From Tumebacillus avium (GTDB lineage: Bacteria > Bacillota > Bacilli > Tumebacillales > Tumebacillaceae), in assembly GCF_002162355.1 (NCBI RefSeq), contig NZ_CP021434.1, positions 2,791,001 through 2,855,000 on the forward strand: 64,000 bases of DNA, written 5' to 3'. Below, piece after piece: positions 25,037 through 33,736 of the stretch. The notes beneath the pieces are model-generated. The model ran no database searches and was not told the origin of the DNA. It saw nothing but the letters and a program-made list of their open reading frames with translations. The stretch's first letter is position 1. Every line of letters begins with the position of its first letter. Made by a program: the position numbers and the translations under genes.

Positions 25037-26284
25037 ATGAGCATATTAGGAACTCTGGCGGATGGTGCGTTTATTGCACTTCAAGGTTTGACGGGTGCTT
25101 TAAGTGCTTATCAGGTTGGCGTGTCCCTTTTCGGCATTCGCAAGCCGAAAGATACGATTACCCATGCTCCGGCGAAGTCTTTTGCGATCTTCGTCGCGGC
25201 GCACAATGAAGCAGAGGTTATTGAACCCCTGATCGAGAACCTGCAGCGTCTGGATTATCCGAAAGAGCTCTACGATATCTTTGTCATCTGTGACAACTGC
25301 ACCGACAACACGGCTGAGATCGTGAGAAATGCCGGTGCCATCGCTTTTGAACGTTTCGATGATACGAAGCGCGGCAAAGGCTTTGCGATTGAGTGGATGC
25401 TGGAGCGTCTGTGGGAGCAAGAGAAACAATACGATGCTGTTGTCATGTTTGACGCTGACAACCTGGCAGCCAAAGACTTCTTGATTCATATGAACGAGAA
25501 GCTGATGCGCGGCGACCGCGTCATCCAAGGCTACCTGGACACCAAGAACCCCAACGACTCTTGGATTTCCGTCTCCATGGCGATCTCCTACTATTTCACC
25601 AACCGCATGTGGCAGCTCGCGCGCTACAACTTGGGCCTTTCCAACGCTCTGGGCGGCACGGGGATCTGCATCGACACCGATCTGCTCAAGGAAATGGGCT
25701 GGGGCGCTCACTCCTTGACGGAAGACGTGGAGTTTACGGCTCGCTGCGTACAGCGCGGGATCTACCCGACCTGGGCGCATGACGCGAAAGTATACGATGA
25801 GAAGCCAAACACGATGAAAGCATCGTGGAACCAGCGCCTGCGCTGGATGCAGGGTCACTTCGACTGCGCATCCCGCTACTTCTGGCCGCTGCTTGGCAAG
25901 AGCATCAAGAACCGCAACTGGGCGATGCTCGATGCGGCGCTCTACCTGTTCCAGCCGATGCGTCTGTTGATCATTCTCGTCACCTCGATCATCTTGTACC
26001 TGCAACTGGTCATGCCGTCCTGGTGGGCGGTCACCGACGTGCAGCGCGTCTTGCTGCCGACCGAATATTGGGTGCTGGTCAATGCGTTGCTCTACGCACA
26101 GCTTCCGCTTTCGATGTACTTGGAGAAAGCGAATTGGCGGGCGTATGCCGCACTTATCATCTATCCGATCTTCCTGATTTCCTGGTTCCCGATCACGCTG
26201 GTTGCTTTCTTTACGAAAAACAACAAGACGTGGAGCCACACGGTGCATAACCGCGCCATCCGTCTGGATGAGTTGAGCAACTAA
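25037..26284 (+). CDS. Family 2 glycosyltransferase (processive type)
   Basis: 415 residues. N-terminal membrane segment, then a GT-A domain: FVAAHNEAEVIEPLIENL, nucleotide-binding ICDNCTDNTAEIV, the DXD-like MFDADNLA, catalytic SLTEDVEFTARC and the product/acceptor motif QRLRWMQGHF. Three C-terminal membrane segments follow. This layout is that of processive synthases of hyaluronan/N-acetylglucosamine-polymer or sphingolipid type. It stands alone with its own terminator, and the product is unknown. Confidence 0.88.
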   Translation: MSILGTLADGAFIALQGLTGALSAYQVGVSLFGIRKPKDTITHAPAKSFAIFVAAHNEAEVIEPLIENLQRLDYPKELYDIFVICDNCTDNTAEIVRNAGAIAFERFDDTKRGKGFAIEWMLERLWEQEKQYDAVVMFDADNLAAKDFLIHMNEKLMRGDRVIQGYLDTKNPNDSWISVSMAISYYFTNRMWQLARYNLGLSNALGGTGICIDTDLLKEMGWGAHSLTEDVEFTARCVQRGIYPTWAHDAKVYDEKPNTMKASWNQRLRWMQGHFDCASRYFWPLLGKSIKNRNWAMLDAALYLFQPMRLLIILVTSIILYLQLVMPSWWAVTDVQRVLLPTEYWVLVNALLYAQLPLSMYLEKANWRAYAALIIYPIFLISWFPITLVAFFTKNNKTWSHTVHNRAIRLDELSN

Positions 26285-26288
26285 AAAC

Positions 26289-26317
26289 AACACCCCCCGC
26301 GAAAGCAGGGGGTGTTT
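26289..26317. terminator. Terminator after the glycosyltransferase gene
   Basis: ACACCCCC-GC and GC-GGGGGTGT arms around GAAA, just after the stop; the convergent YunC gene ends 30 bp downstream. Confidence 0.85.
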
Positions 26318-26347
26318 CTGTGTATCCTTTGTGGGGAAAGGTATATA

Positions 26348-26677
26348 TTACTGCACCGGATTGTCTTCGTCGAGTCCGAGCAGGATGGTGATGGCGTCAC
26401 GGCCGGTCGTGCCGGGGACGATGCCCAACTCCTGCGCTTTGAGCGTGGTCGATTCCAGCGGTGCTGCAAGCAGTTCGTCGAGCGTTTTGACGCCGACCGC
26501 GCGTCCGGCGATGATCCCGCGACTGGCCAGCTTTTCGTTGAGCAGCCCGACATCGAGTGCGCCGCACATGATATACCCTTTTTCGGTCGTGACCATCACG
26601 AGATTGGTCTTGGGCAAAGTGACCGAGATCCCAAGCGCGATGCGATCACCAAATTGGATAGGGATGACGTTGATCAT
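26348..26677 (-). CDS. YunC-family protein (DUF1805)
   Basis: 109 residues from the ATG at 26677, preceded by AAGGAGGAGT. The sequence NVIPIQFGDRIALGISVTLPKTNLVMVTTEKGYIMCGALD matches the YunC/DUF1805 family, a small alpha/beta protein of unknown biochemical role in Firmicutes. Divergent from the radical SAM gene at 26759. Confidence 0.85.
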   Translation of the reverse strand: MINVIPIQFGDRIALGISVTLPKTNLVMVTTEKGYIMCGALDVGLLNEKLASRGIIAGRAVGVKTLDELLAAPLESTTLKAQELGIVPGTTGRDAITILLGLDEDNPVQ

Positions 26678-26758
26678 CAGACTCCTCCTTGTCAAAAATG
26701 CATTTCTGTATCACGATATGATCAGCGTGGTAACACTATGAGTTCGCGGAGGCAAGAA

Positions 26759-28543
26759 ATGAAAATCGTACTCGCTACTTTGAATGCCAAATACATACAT
26801 GCATCGCTCGCGCTGCGCTATTTGCGGGCGTTTGCCCAAACTGATTTTCCGAACATCGATCTGTGTGAATACACGATCAAAGACCAGCCGATGAACGTGG
26901 TCGCCGACATTTACAAGCGCAAGCCTGATGTGATCGGCTTCTCGTGCTATATCTGGAACATCGAAGAGACGATTCCGATCATCGAGATGCTGCGCAAAGT
27001 GCTGCCCGATGTAAAAATTGTCCTCGGCGGCCCGGAAGTCTCTTATGACACGGAAGAATGGATGGAGCGGATTCAGGCGGCCGACGCGATCGTCATCGGC
27101 GAAGGGGAGAAGACGTTCCACCACCTGCTGCAAGAGTTCAGCGGAGCCGGCCAGTTGGAGACGGTGCAGGGGATTGTCTACCGCAATGAAGAAGGGAAGC
27201 CGAAACGCTCCTTTTTCCGTGAAAAATTGGAGCTGGATGAGATCCCGACCCCTTTTGCCGATGAAGACATCCCGACGCTGACCAACCGCGTGGTGTATTT
27301 TGAAGCGTCGCGGGGCTGTCCGTTCTCCTGTTCGTATTGCTTGTCTTCGATCGAGACCGGCGTGCGCTATTTTGACATCGAGCGCACGAAGCGCGATCTG
27401 TTGCGCTTGGTCGAAGGCGGCGTGAAGACGGTGAAGTTTGTGGACCGGACGTTTAACATCCACATGCGTTATGCCTTGCAGATCTTTGAGTATCTGATCG
27501 AGCTGCACCAGACGCACAAGGACGTGGTGTTCCAGTTTGAGATCACCGCCGATATTTTGAAGCCGCGCGTGGTGGAATTTTTGGCTGAACATGCGCCGCC
27601 GGGGCTGTTCCGCTTTGAGATCGGCGTGCAGTCGACCAACGATGTGACCAACGAGATCGTCAACCGCAAGCAGAACTGGGAGAAGCTGACCAACACCGTG
27701 CTTGGCGTGAAAGCGACCGGCAAGATCGATCAGCATCTGGACTTGATCGCCGGCCTGCCGCAGGAGGACTACCACTCGTTTAAGAAGACGTTCAATGACG
27801 TGTTTGCGCTCGAGATCGAGGAATTGCAGCTCGGTTTCTTGAAAATGCTGCGCGGGGTTGGTGTGCGGCTTGATGCGGACAAGTACGGGTATCTCTTTAT
27901 GGACAAGGCGCCGTACGAGATTTTGAGCAATGATGTGCTGCCGTTTGATGATGTGATTCGGATCAAGCGGGTGGAGGATGTGCTGGAGAAGTATTGGAAT
28001 GCGCACCGCACCAATCGCACGGTGCGCTATCTGGTGGGCGAAGAGTTCCCGTCGGCGTTTGATTTCTTCCAGGACTTTGGCGACTACTGGGAGGAGCAGG
28101 GCTGGAACCGCATCGGGCATCAGGTGGAAGACCTGTTCCGCCGCTTGCTGGCCTTTTTGCAAGTGCGCGGGCTGAAGCGTGAAGATCTGGTGCTGGGCTT
28201 GATGAAGATCGATTATCTGATCGGCTTTAAAAACAAACCGCGCGGCATCTGGTGGGAGCGGACGCTGGAGAAAGCGGAAGCGCAGCAGTACATTCAGGCC
28301 GTTGTGGCCAGACCGGAGCTGCTCGGGGAGCAGTGGGCGCGTTTAGGGCTCAGCGAGCAGGAGATTCACAAGCATTGCCTCTTGGAGACGGTGCCGTTCC
28401 AACTGCTCGATGAGAAGGGGATGGCGTTTGAGCCGGGCGAAGAGCATCTGCTGATCACCTATTATGAGCCGGGGCAGAAGCAGGAGCCGCAGTTTTTCAC
28501 CTGTGCGCGGAGCAAGGTGGAGCTCAGCTCTGTGAAAAGTTGA
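26759..28543 (+). CDS. B12-binding-domain radical SAM protein
   Basis: 594 residues from the ATG at 26759 (GGAGG at 6 nt). The N-terminal cobalamin-binding-type Rossmann domain (KPDVIGFSCYIWNIEET, VLGGPEVSYD, VIGEGE) is followed by a radical SAM core with the cluster motif ASRGCPFSCSYCLSS. A C-terminal extension of about 150 residues (DUF4080-like) ends the protein. Members modify or methylate unactivated carbons; the substrate is unknown. No maturation partner is adjacent. Confidence 0.87.
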   Translation: MKIVLATLNAKYIHASLALRYLRAFAQTDFPNIDLCEYTIKDQPMNVVADIYKRKPDVIGFSCYIWNIEETIPIIEMLRKVLPDVKIVLGGPEVSYDTEEWMERIQAADAIVIGEGEKTFHHLLQEFSGAGQLETVQGIVYRNEEGKPKRSFFREKLELDEIPTPFADEDIPTLTNRVVYFEASRGCPFSCSYCLSSIETGVRYFDIERTKRDLLRLVEGGVKTVKFVDRTFNIHMRYALQIFEYLIELHQTHKDVVFQFEITADILKPRVVEFLAEHAPPGLFRFEIGVQSTNDVTNEIVNRKQNWEKLTNTVLGVKATGKIDQHLDLIAGLPQEDYHSFKKTFNDVFALEIEELQLGFLKMLRGVGVRLDADKYGYLFMDKAPYEILSNDVLPFDDVIRIKRVEDVLEKYWNAHRTNRTVRYLVGEEFPSAFDFFQDFGDYWEEQGWNRIGHQVEDLFRRLLAFLQVRGLKREDLVLGLMKIDYLIGFKNKPRGIWWERTLEKAEAQQYIQAVVARPELLGEQWARLGLSEQEIHKHCLLETVPFQLLDEKGMAFEPGEEHLLITYYEPGQKQEPQFFTCARSKVELSSVKS

Positions 28544-28632
28544 TGAAGATCTGCTAACTTGTCTTGCCAGAGGGCCATGTGCAGTGGTATGTATGAAGGT
28601 GGAGTTTTTGTGAAAGGGGTTCGACCCGCCAC

Positions 28633-29268
28633 ATGCGTAAAAATGGTTCCTGGCTGATTTATCCGTTGTTTTTTATCGCGCTGATGTGGGCGCTGCATAC
28701 GCTGACGAAAAATTTTATGACCGATCCGGAGTTCTCGAAGTTTCTGATGTACAAGACGATAGGCGATGGCTTTAATCAGGAGTTGTGGACGGTGCTGATC
28801 CGGGTGCACATCATCCTGGCGGTGACGGCGATTCTGGCCGGGCCGCTGGGGTTTGTGAAAAAAATTCGGGTGAAGCGTCCGGCGCTGCACCGGATGATCG
28901 GCAAGGTGTATATCGGCTCGATTCTGTTGAATGTCCTGCCGGCGCTGTATGTCGCGCTGCATGCGACCGGCGGTCTGATCGCCACGGTGGGCTTTTTCCT
29001 GCTCACCGCCGTCTGGCTATACGCGACGGTGAAAGCGTACACCACGATCCGCAAGCGGCAGGTGGAAGCGCACCGCCGCTGGATGATCCGCAGCTATGCG
29101 GTCACCTTGGCCAATAACACCTTGTACGTCGTCAACCTCGTCCTGGACAAGGCGTTTGGCCTGGAATATGTCCCCGCGTACGTCATCGCCGTCTGGTCCT
29201 GCTGGATGATCAACCTCTTCGTCGCCGAAGGGTACCTGAGGTTGCGCCGAAACGGACAAGCCGCGTAA
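28633..29268 (+). CDS. DUF2306-type membrane protein
   Basis: 211 residues with five to six hydrophobic segments. Conserved His-containing loops (RVHIILAVTAILAGPLGFVKK, RPALHRMIGKVYIGSI, EAHRRWMIRSYAVT) match the DUF2306 family, sometimes proposed to bind heme. AAAGGGG lies about 12 nt before the ATG. It starts 89 bp after the radical SAM gene. Function unknown. Confidence 0.75.
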   Translation: MRKNGSWLIYPLFFIALMWALHTLTKNFMTDPEFSKFLMYKTIGDGFNQELWTVLIRVHIILAVTAILAGPLGFVKKIRVKRPALHRMIGKVYIGSILLNVLPALYVALHATGGLIATVGFFLLTAVWLYATVKAYTTIRKRQVEAHRRWMIRSYAVTLANNTLYVVNLVLDKAFGLEYVPAYVIAVWSCWMINLFVAEGYLRLRRNGQAA

Positions 29269-29285
29269 GAAAAGCGAACTTGCCC

Positions 29286-29360
29286 GCGACATGCGACATG
29301 CGACATGCGACATGCGACATGCGACATGCGACATGCGACATGCGACATGCGACATGCGAT
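29286..29360. repeat. Ten-copy 7-bp tandem repeat (GCGACAT)n
   Basis: Ten perfect copies of GCGACAT run from 29286 to 29355, followed by a partial GCGAT. It lies in the convergent gap between the DUF2306 gene and an XRE regulator, so no gene is disrupted. A candidate variable-number locus. Confidence 0.95.
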
Positions 29361-29375
29361 CAGGTCTGCGGTAAA

Positions 29376-29410
29376 ACAAAGACGCGCTCATTTATGAGCG
29401 CGTCTTGTTT
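29376..29410. terminator. Bidirectional terminator
   Basis: AAGACGCGCTCA and TGAGCGCGTCTT arms around TTTA; the stop codon of the XRE gene lies in the loop. Confidence 0.88.
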
Positions 29411-29799
29411 TTGATGCGGGTCTGTACGGTATGTTCCAACTCGCGAATGACTGCTTCGCGTTCCTCATCGGGGACTTGCAGGAGCATGTCCGGCAGCGTC
29501 AGGAGGAAGTGCTGAATCTCCTCGGGATACGCATGTGCCGCCGCGGGCGTGACTTTGTAAACGGCCTGGTCTTCTTTCACCAGAGCCTCGTCGGTGCGGC
29601 CGAGCAGGAAGTCGTACGTGACGTCGAAGAAATCGGCGATCTTCTCTAAGGTGTCAAGGCGCGGAATGCGCTCGTCGTTCTCTTCGCTGTTTTCATAATG
29701 CGAGATCGAGGTGCGGTCGATGCCGACCTCTTTGGCCAGCGTCTCCTGGGACAGCTTTCTGTCTTTGCGGAGCGCTTTCAAACGCTGCGGAAAACCCAT
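29392..29799 (-). CDS. XRE-family transcriptional regulator
   Basis: 135 residues from the ATG at 29799; a GTG at 29811 is in frame but abuts the AGAAGG ribosome site. Helix-turn-helix of the Cro/CI type: FPQRLKALRKDRKLSQETLAKEVGIDRTSISHYEN, then PRLDTLEKIADFFDVTYDFLLGR. The C-terminal 60 residues are acidic and helical. It is divergent from a second XRE gene at 29972. Confidence 0.85.
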   Translation of the reverse strand: MGFPQRLKALRKDRKLSQETLAKEVGIDRTSISHYENSEENDERIPRLDTLEKIADFFDVTYDFLLGRTDEALVKEDQAVYKVTPAAAHAYPEEIQHFLLTLPDMLLQVPDEEREAVIRELEHTVQTRIKNKTRS

Positions 29800-29971
29800 G
29801 GCTTTGTTCACCTTCTCTTGATGAAGTGCTGTCTTTCATCTTATCATTCGTTGTGCGGAATAAAAACTGTGCGCCTAACGCACTTGCTTATTGACAGTTG
29901 CGAAGCGGAAAACGTATGATAGTTTGTAAGAGGTGCGAGATAAGCACAACACTTTGGAGGTGTGTTTTCCC

Positions 29972-30205
29972 ATGACGACCGAATTGCGCGCACGGCAAAG
30001 GCTGATCAATGCACGAAAAGGAAAACGGATGACGCAGGAGCAACTGGCAGCAGCGGTTGGCATCACACGCGCCTACCTCGCCAACATCGAACGGGGGAAA
30101 CACGCTCCGTCGCTGCGGGTGGCATTTGAACTGGCCCGCGTGCTCGACGGGAAACTGGAGGATCTTTTTTTGGAAGACAGAGTGCGGAATACGCACAATA
30201 TGTAA
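29972..30205 (+). CDS. Small XRE-family regulator
   Basis: 77 residues from the ATG at 29972, with GGAGGTG 10 nt upstream. Essentially only the helix-turn-helix: LINARKGKRMTQEQLAAAVGITRAYLANIERGKHAPSLRVAFELARVLDGKLEDLF. Close to the YgzD/Rgg-free minimal repressor type. The divergent 172-bp gap with the neighbouring XRE gene could hold shared operators. Confidence 0.85.
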   Translation: MTTELRARQRLINARKGKRMTQEQLAAAVGITRAYLANIERGKHAPSLRVAFELARVLDGKLEDLFLEDRVRNTHNM

Positions 30206-30277
30206 ATGGGATGAAATTTACGATAGTAGAACTACAGATCTAAGTTTAACATAAAAGAGAGCGCAAAGGATATAATT

Positions 30278-30306
30278 TTGCTTTCCGAAACGTTTTCGGA
30301 CATGAT
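30278..30306 (+). promoter_or_regulatory. Promoter whose spacer is a perfect palindrome
   Basis: TTGCTT (30278-30283) and CATGAT (30301-30306) are separated by exactly 17 bp, which form TCCGAAA-CGT-TTTCGGA. It lies 47 bp before the M42 peptidase start and looks like an operator placed between -35 and -10. Confidence 0.5.
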
Positions 30307-30352
30307 ACTATGGTAGTGCGTTACATGGGGAAAGAAAAGGGGGCTTTTTGAG

Positions 30353-31429
30353 ATGGATGAACAAACCAAGATGATAAAAGAACTCTGCGATACGGACGGC
30401 ATTCCCGGTTTTGAGCGCGAAGTGCGCAACAAGATGCGCGAACTGCTGACTCCTGTGTCCGATGAGATCATCACCGACCGCATGGGCGGCATCGTCGGCA
30501 AGAAGACCGGAGATGCTAACGGGCCGAAGATCCTGTTTGCCGGCCACCTCGACGAAATCGGCTGGATGGTTACATATGTTACATCGAAGGGCTTCCTTCG
30601 CTTCCAACCGATGGGCGGCTGGTGGGCGCACGTGGTTTTGGCACAGCGCGTGAAGATCAAGACCCGCACCGGCGAAGTGCTGGGTGTGGTCGGCTCCAAG
30701 GCGCCGCACGCTCTCCCTGCGAAAGACCGCGAGCGCGTGCTGGAATTCAAGGAGATGTTCATCGACGTCGGCGCAACTTCCAAAGAAGATGTCGAAGAGA
30801 TGGGCATCCGTCCGGGCGACATGATCGTGCCGATCTCCGAGTTCACCACGATGCGTAACGGCGACGTTTGGGTCGGCAAAGCGCTCGACAACCGCGCAGG
30901 CTGCGGTCTGGCGGTCGAAGTGATGCGCCGTCTGCAAAACGAATCGCACCCGAACATTCTGTTTGGCGGCGCGACCGTACAGGAAGAGATCCAGCTGCGC
31001 GGCGCAGGCGTCCTCGCCAACCTCGTTCAGCCGGACATCGCGTTTGCGCTCGACGTTGGCGTGGCGTACGACACCCCGGGTTTTGAAGGCTACCAGCAGT
31101 CTTGCAACTTGGGCGAGGGTCCGCTCAGCTTCATCTACGACACCTCGATGATCCCGAACGTGCCGCTGCGCGACCTCGTGCACGACACGGCGAAGGAACT
31201 CGGCATCAACCTGCAGGTCGATGCGCTGACCGGCGGCGGCCAGGACGGCGGCAAGTTCCACATCTCCAACCACGGCGTGCCGACGATCGCACTGGGCTTT
31301 GCGACCCGTTACATCCACTCGCACACCGCGCTGCTGTCCAAAAAGGACTGGGAGCAGGCGGCAGATCTGCTTGTCGCGGTGATTAAAAAGCTCGACCGCA
31401 AAACGGTGGACGCGATTCATAACTGGTAA
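30353..31429 (+). CDS. M42-family metallo-aminopeptidase
   Basis: 358 residues. Metal ligands and catalytic residues follow the M42 pattern: FAGHLDEIGWMV (His), GKALDNRAGCGLA (bridging Asp), TVQEEIQLRGA (Glu general base and ligand), FALDVGVAYD (Asp) and TRYIHSHTALLS (His). AAAAGGGGG precedes the ATG. A cytoplasmic, dodecameric peptide-trimming enzyme in known relatives (YsdC/YtoP/FrvX). Preceded by a promoter with a palindromic spacer. Confidence 0.92.
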   Translation: MDEQTKMIKELCDTDGIPGFEREVRNKMRELLTPVSDEIITDRMGGIVGKKTGDANGPKILFAGHLDEIGWMVTYVTSKGFLRFQPMGGWWAHVVLAQRVKIKTRTGEVLGVVGSKAPHALPAKDRERVLEFKEMFIDVGATSKEDVEEMGIRPGDMIVPISEFTTMRNGDVWVGKALDNRAGCGLAVEVMRRLQNESHPNILFGGATVQEEIQLRGAGVLANLVQPDIAFALDVGVAYDTPGFEGYQQSCNLGEGPLSFIYDTSMIPNVPLRDLVHDTAKELGINLQVDALTGGGQDGGKFHISNHGVPTIALGFATRYIHSHTALLSKKDWEQAADLLVAVIKKLDRKTVDAIHNW

Positions 31430-31445
31430 GTTTCGCGGCTCCAGC

Positions 31446-31478
31446 AATCCCTTATCCTTTCGGATGAGGGATTTTTTT
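31446..31478 (+). terminator. Terminator after the M42 peptidase gene
   Basis: AATCCCTTATCC and GGATGAGGGATT arms around TTTC, followed by eight T. Confidence 0.88.
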
Positions 31479-31519
31479 TATTTTGCCCATACTACGTGGG
31501 GAAAGGGGTGACGTTCTCG

Positions 31520-31999
31520 TTGGGTGTTCTGGACAATTACCCGCTGGTCGCTGCGCTCACGGCGATCGTGACCGCTCAGTTGATCAAGATTCCGCTGCAC
31601 TTTTTGTTTCACCGCGAGTGGGACTGGAAGCGATTCGTTGGCACAGGCGGCATGCCGAGTTCGCACTCCGCAGGGGTGACGGCGCTGGCGTCGGCGGTGG
31701 GCTATCAGCAAGGGCTGGATTCGGCGTTTTTTGCGCTGGCGGTGATCTTAGGCTTGATCGTGATGTACGATGCGATGGGCATCCGCCGTCATGCCGGCGA
31801 GCAGGCGATCGCAATCAATGATTTGGAAACGGCGTTTGACCAGCATATTGAAACGGACGACCCGGAGTTTTCCCGCCGCCAGCTGCGGCGCAAGAAAAAG
31901 CAGCTCAAAGAACTGCTTGGCCACCATCCGATCGAAGTGGCGGGCGGGGCGGCGTATGGGATTGCCCTCGGGATCGCGCTGCACTGGCTGTATTTTTAG
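31520..31999 (+). CDS. Divergent PAP2-family protein (YuiD-like, DUF212)
   Basis: 159 residues using the TTG at 31520, about 9 nt after AAAGGGGTGA; the in-frame GTG at 31496 precedes that site. Motifs GTGGMPSSHSAGVTALA and YDAMGIRRHAGEQA are those of the divergent PAP2 (acid phosphatase/vanadium haloperoxidase-related) family; SSHSA would hold a catalytic His. Three membrane segments. It precedes the spore photoproduct lyase gene by 18 bp. Confidence 0.88.
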   Translation: MGVLDNYPLVAALTAIVTAQLIKIPLHFLFHREWDWKRFVGTGGMPSSHSAGVTALASAVGYQQGLDSAFFALAVILGLIVMYDAMGIRRHAGEQAIAINDLETAFDQHIETDDPEFSRRQLRRKKKQLKELLGHHPIEVAGGAAYGIALGIALHWLYF

Positions 32000-32017
32000 A
32001 GCAAAGGAGTTTTCCTG

Positions 32018-32998
32018 ATGACGCGTTTTGAGCCTGATTTGGTCTTCTTCGAACCAAAAGCGCTCGAGTACCCGGTCGGAGATGCGTTGTATCGCCGTTT
32101 TAAAGCCACCGATATCCCGATCAAAGTCACCTCATCCCATAACCGCGTGACCGGGATTCCGGGCGATACGCCGTCCAAAGCGTACGCCAATGCCAAACGG
32201 ACGCTGGTCGTTGGCGTCAAGCGCACGATGAAGCTGGACACGTCAAAGCCCTCGGCCGATTATGCCCTGCCCGTCTCGACCGGGTGCCCGGGACATTGCC
32301 ATTATTGCTATCTGCAGACGACGATGGGCAAGAAGCCGTACGTGCGGGTCTACGTGAACATCGACGAAATTCTCGACAACGCGCAAAAATATATCGACGA
32401 GCGGGCGCCGGAAATCACCACATTCGAAGCAGCTTGCACATCCGATCCGATCGCAGTGGAGCATCTGACCGGCAATTTGAAGCGGATGATCGAGTTCATG
32501 GGCGCGCAGGACCTGGCGAAGTTACGTTTTGTCACCAAATACGACGATGTTGATCACCTGCTGGATGCCAAACATAACGGCAAAACGCGGTTTCGTTTTT
32601 CGATCAACTCGCGTTATGTGATCAAAAATTTTGAGCCGGGCGTCGCGCATTTTGATTCGCGGATCGAAGCGGCCGGCAAAGTGGCGAAAGCGGGCTATCC
32701 GCTGGGCTTTATCGTAGCTCCTTTGATCATCTATGACGGCTGGGAAGACGGGTATGCGGAGCTGTTCGAACGCCTGAGCCGGGAGCTGATCCCGGAAGCG
32801 AAGCAAGACCTGACGTTCGAGTTGATCCAGCATCGCTTCACGGCGACGGCAAAGCGGATCATTTTGCAAAATTACCCGGCGACGAAGCTGGAGATGGACG
32901 AAGAGAAGCGCAAATACAAGTACGGAAAATACGGACGGGGCAAGTGGGTCTATCAAGGCAGCGATGCGGACAAGCTGAATCTGCATCTTCGGGGCTGA
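32018..32998 (+). CDS. splB: Spore photoproduct lyase
   Basis: 326-residue radical SAM enzyme that repairs the thymine dimer-like spore photoproduct during germination. The cluster motif is STGCPGHCHYCYLQT (CxxxCxxC). The additional Cys in EAACTSDPIAVEHL corresponds to the H-atom-donor cysteine of SPL. The C-terminal KRKYKYGKYGRGKWVYQ is characteristic. No splA gene precedes it; it probably shares a transcript with the upstream DUF212 gene. Strong evidence for an endospore former. Confidence 0.93.
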   Translation: MTRFEPDLVFFEPKALEYPVGDALYRRFKATDIPIKVTSSHNRVTGIPGDTPSKAYANAKRTLVVGVKRTMKLDTSKPSADYALPVSTGCPGHCHYCYLQTTMGKKPYVRVYVNIDEILDNAQKYIDERAPEITTFEAACTSDPIAVEHLTGNLKRMIEFMGAQDLAKLRFVTKYDDVDHLLDAKHNGKTRFRFSINSRYVIKNFEPGVAHFDSRIEAAGKVAKAGYPLGFIVAPLIIYDGWEDGYAELFERLSRELIPEAKQDLTFELIQHRFTATAKRIILQNYPATKLEMDEEKRKYKYGKYGRGKWVYQGSDADKLNLHLRG

Positions 32999-33054
32999 TT
33001 GAGGAATACTTTCCACAGGCCAAAATTGAGTATTTCACTTAGGAGGATGCGGAA

Positions 33055-33366
33055 ATGGCAGAACGAGACGGCATCCGAAATGCCCTGATGGCAGAGTTTG
33101 AAGCAGCAACCGATGAAAGTTTTACCTATAAGAACCGATGGGGGGACGACAAAGTGGAAGAAAATCAAAATGTGATTGAAAAAGGCCTCGACGCAGCGCG
33201 CCAGGCGGCGCAAGAGGAAGGCATGCAAAACAAGGTGGAAGAGCTGGGCAGCCAGCTGCAGCAAGGCGTGAACACCGGCCGCAAAGACGAAGACGGCAAC
33301 GGCCAGCCGCTGGCTGCTGCCCAAGACGGCTTCCGCGCCGATTACGACGACAGCTCCAACGTCTAA
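33055..33366 (+). CDS. Small hydrophilic protein of unknown function (103 aa)
   Basis: AGGAGG lies 7-8 nt before the ATG. Acidic, Gln/Asp/Asn-rich, no membrane segment or signal peptide; a helical centre (VIEKGLDAARQAAQEEGMQNKVEELG) could form a coiled coil and the C-terminal 35 residues look disordered. It lies 56 bp after splB, so a spore-related role is conceivable but not shown. It ends at a terminator shared with the convergent micro-ORF array. Confidence 0.65.
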   Translation: MAERDGIRNALMAEFEAATDESFTYKNRWGDDKVEENQNVIEKGLDAARQAAQEEGMQNKVEELGSQLQQGVNTGRKDEDGNGQPLAAAQDGFRADYDDSSNV

Positions 33367-33376
33367 GCCAAAACAG

Positions 33377-33409
33377 AAAAAACGCCTTCTCCGAGGAGAA
33401 GGCGTTTTT
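33377..33409. terminator. Bidirectional terminator closing the micro-ORF array
   Basis: ACGCCTTCTCC and GGAGAAGGCGT arms around GA, flanked by A5 and T5. It ends the 33055 gene on one side and the six-ORF array on the other (last stop at 33415). Confidence 0.93.
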
Positions 33410-33414
33410 GTTTC

Positions 33415-33456
33415 TTAGAACTCGATAGTGATGGTGATTTTGATGTTGCGCTCCAT
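33415..33456 (-). CDS. Micro-ORF 1 (MERNIKITITIEF)
   Basis: Thirteen codons and TAA. GGGGTGAC lies 4 nt before the ATG. Uses GAG for both Glu codons and ACT for Thr10. It is the promoter-distal copy, right before the terminator. Confidence 0.8.
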   Translation of the reverse strand: MERNIKITITIEF

Positions 33457-33509
33457 GAATGTCACCCCAATTCTATGATTCAAATTTTAAATCAGGACGG
33501 GAATAAGTT

Positions 33510-33551
33510 CTAGAATTCGATAGTGATGGTGATTTTGATGTTGCGCTCCAT
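33510..33551 (-). CDS. Micro-ORF 2 (MERNIKITITIEF)
   Basis: Same peptide; second Glu is GAA, Thr10 ACT, stop TAG. GGGGTGAC 4 nt before the ATG. Confidence 0.8.
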   Translation of the reverse strand: MERNIKITITIEF

Positions 33552-33603
33552 GAATGTCACCCCAATTCTGTTTTTTAAATTTTAAATCAGGACGGTATAA
33601 GTT

Positions 33604-33645
33604 CTAGAATTCGATGGTGATGGTGATTTTGATGTTGCGTTCCAT
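33604..33645 (-). CDS. Micro-ORF 3 (MERNIKITITIEF)
   Basis: Same peptide; both Glu codons GAA, Thr10 ACC, stop TAG. GGGGGTGAC 4 nt before the ATG. Confidence 0.8.
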   Translation of the reverse strand: MERNIKITITIEF

Positions 33646-33694
33646 GAATGTCACCCCCGGTCGTTTATTTATGTTAAATCAGGACGGTTAGGTT

Positions 33695-33736
33695 CTAGAA
33701 TTCGATGGTGATGGTGATTTTGATGTTGCGCTCCAT
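33695..33736 (-). CDS. Micro-ORF 4 (MERNIKITITIEF)
   Basis: Same peptide; Glu2 GAG, Glu12 GAA, Thr10 ACC, stop TAG. GGGGGTGAC 4 nt before the ATG. Confidence 0.8.
   Translation of the reverse strand: MERNIKITITIEF

Noticed and set aside
29094..29391. Minus-strand ORF with MSHVACR repeats
   Set aside because: Translation of the 7-bp tandem repeat; no ribosome site and it overlaps the DUF2306 gene.
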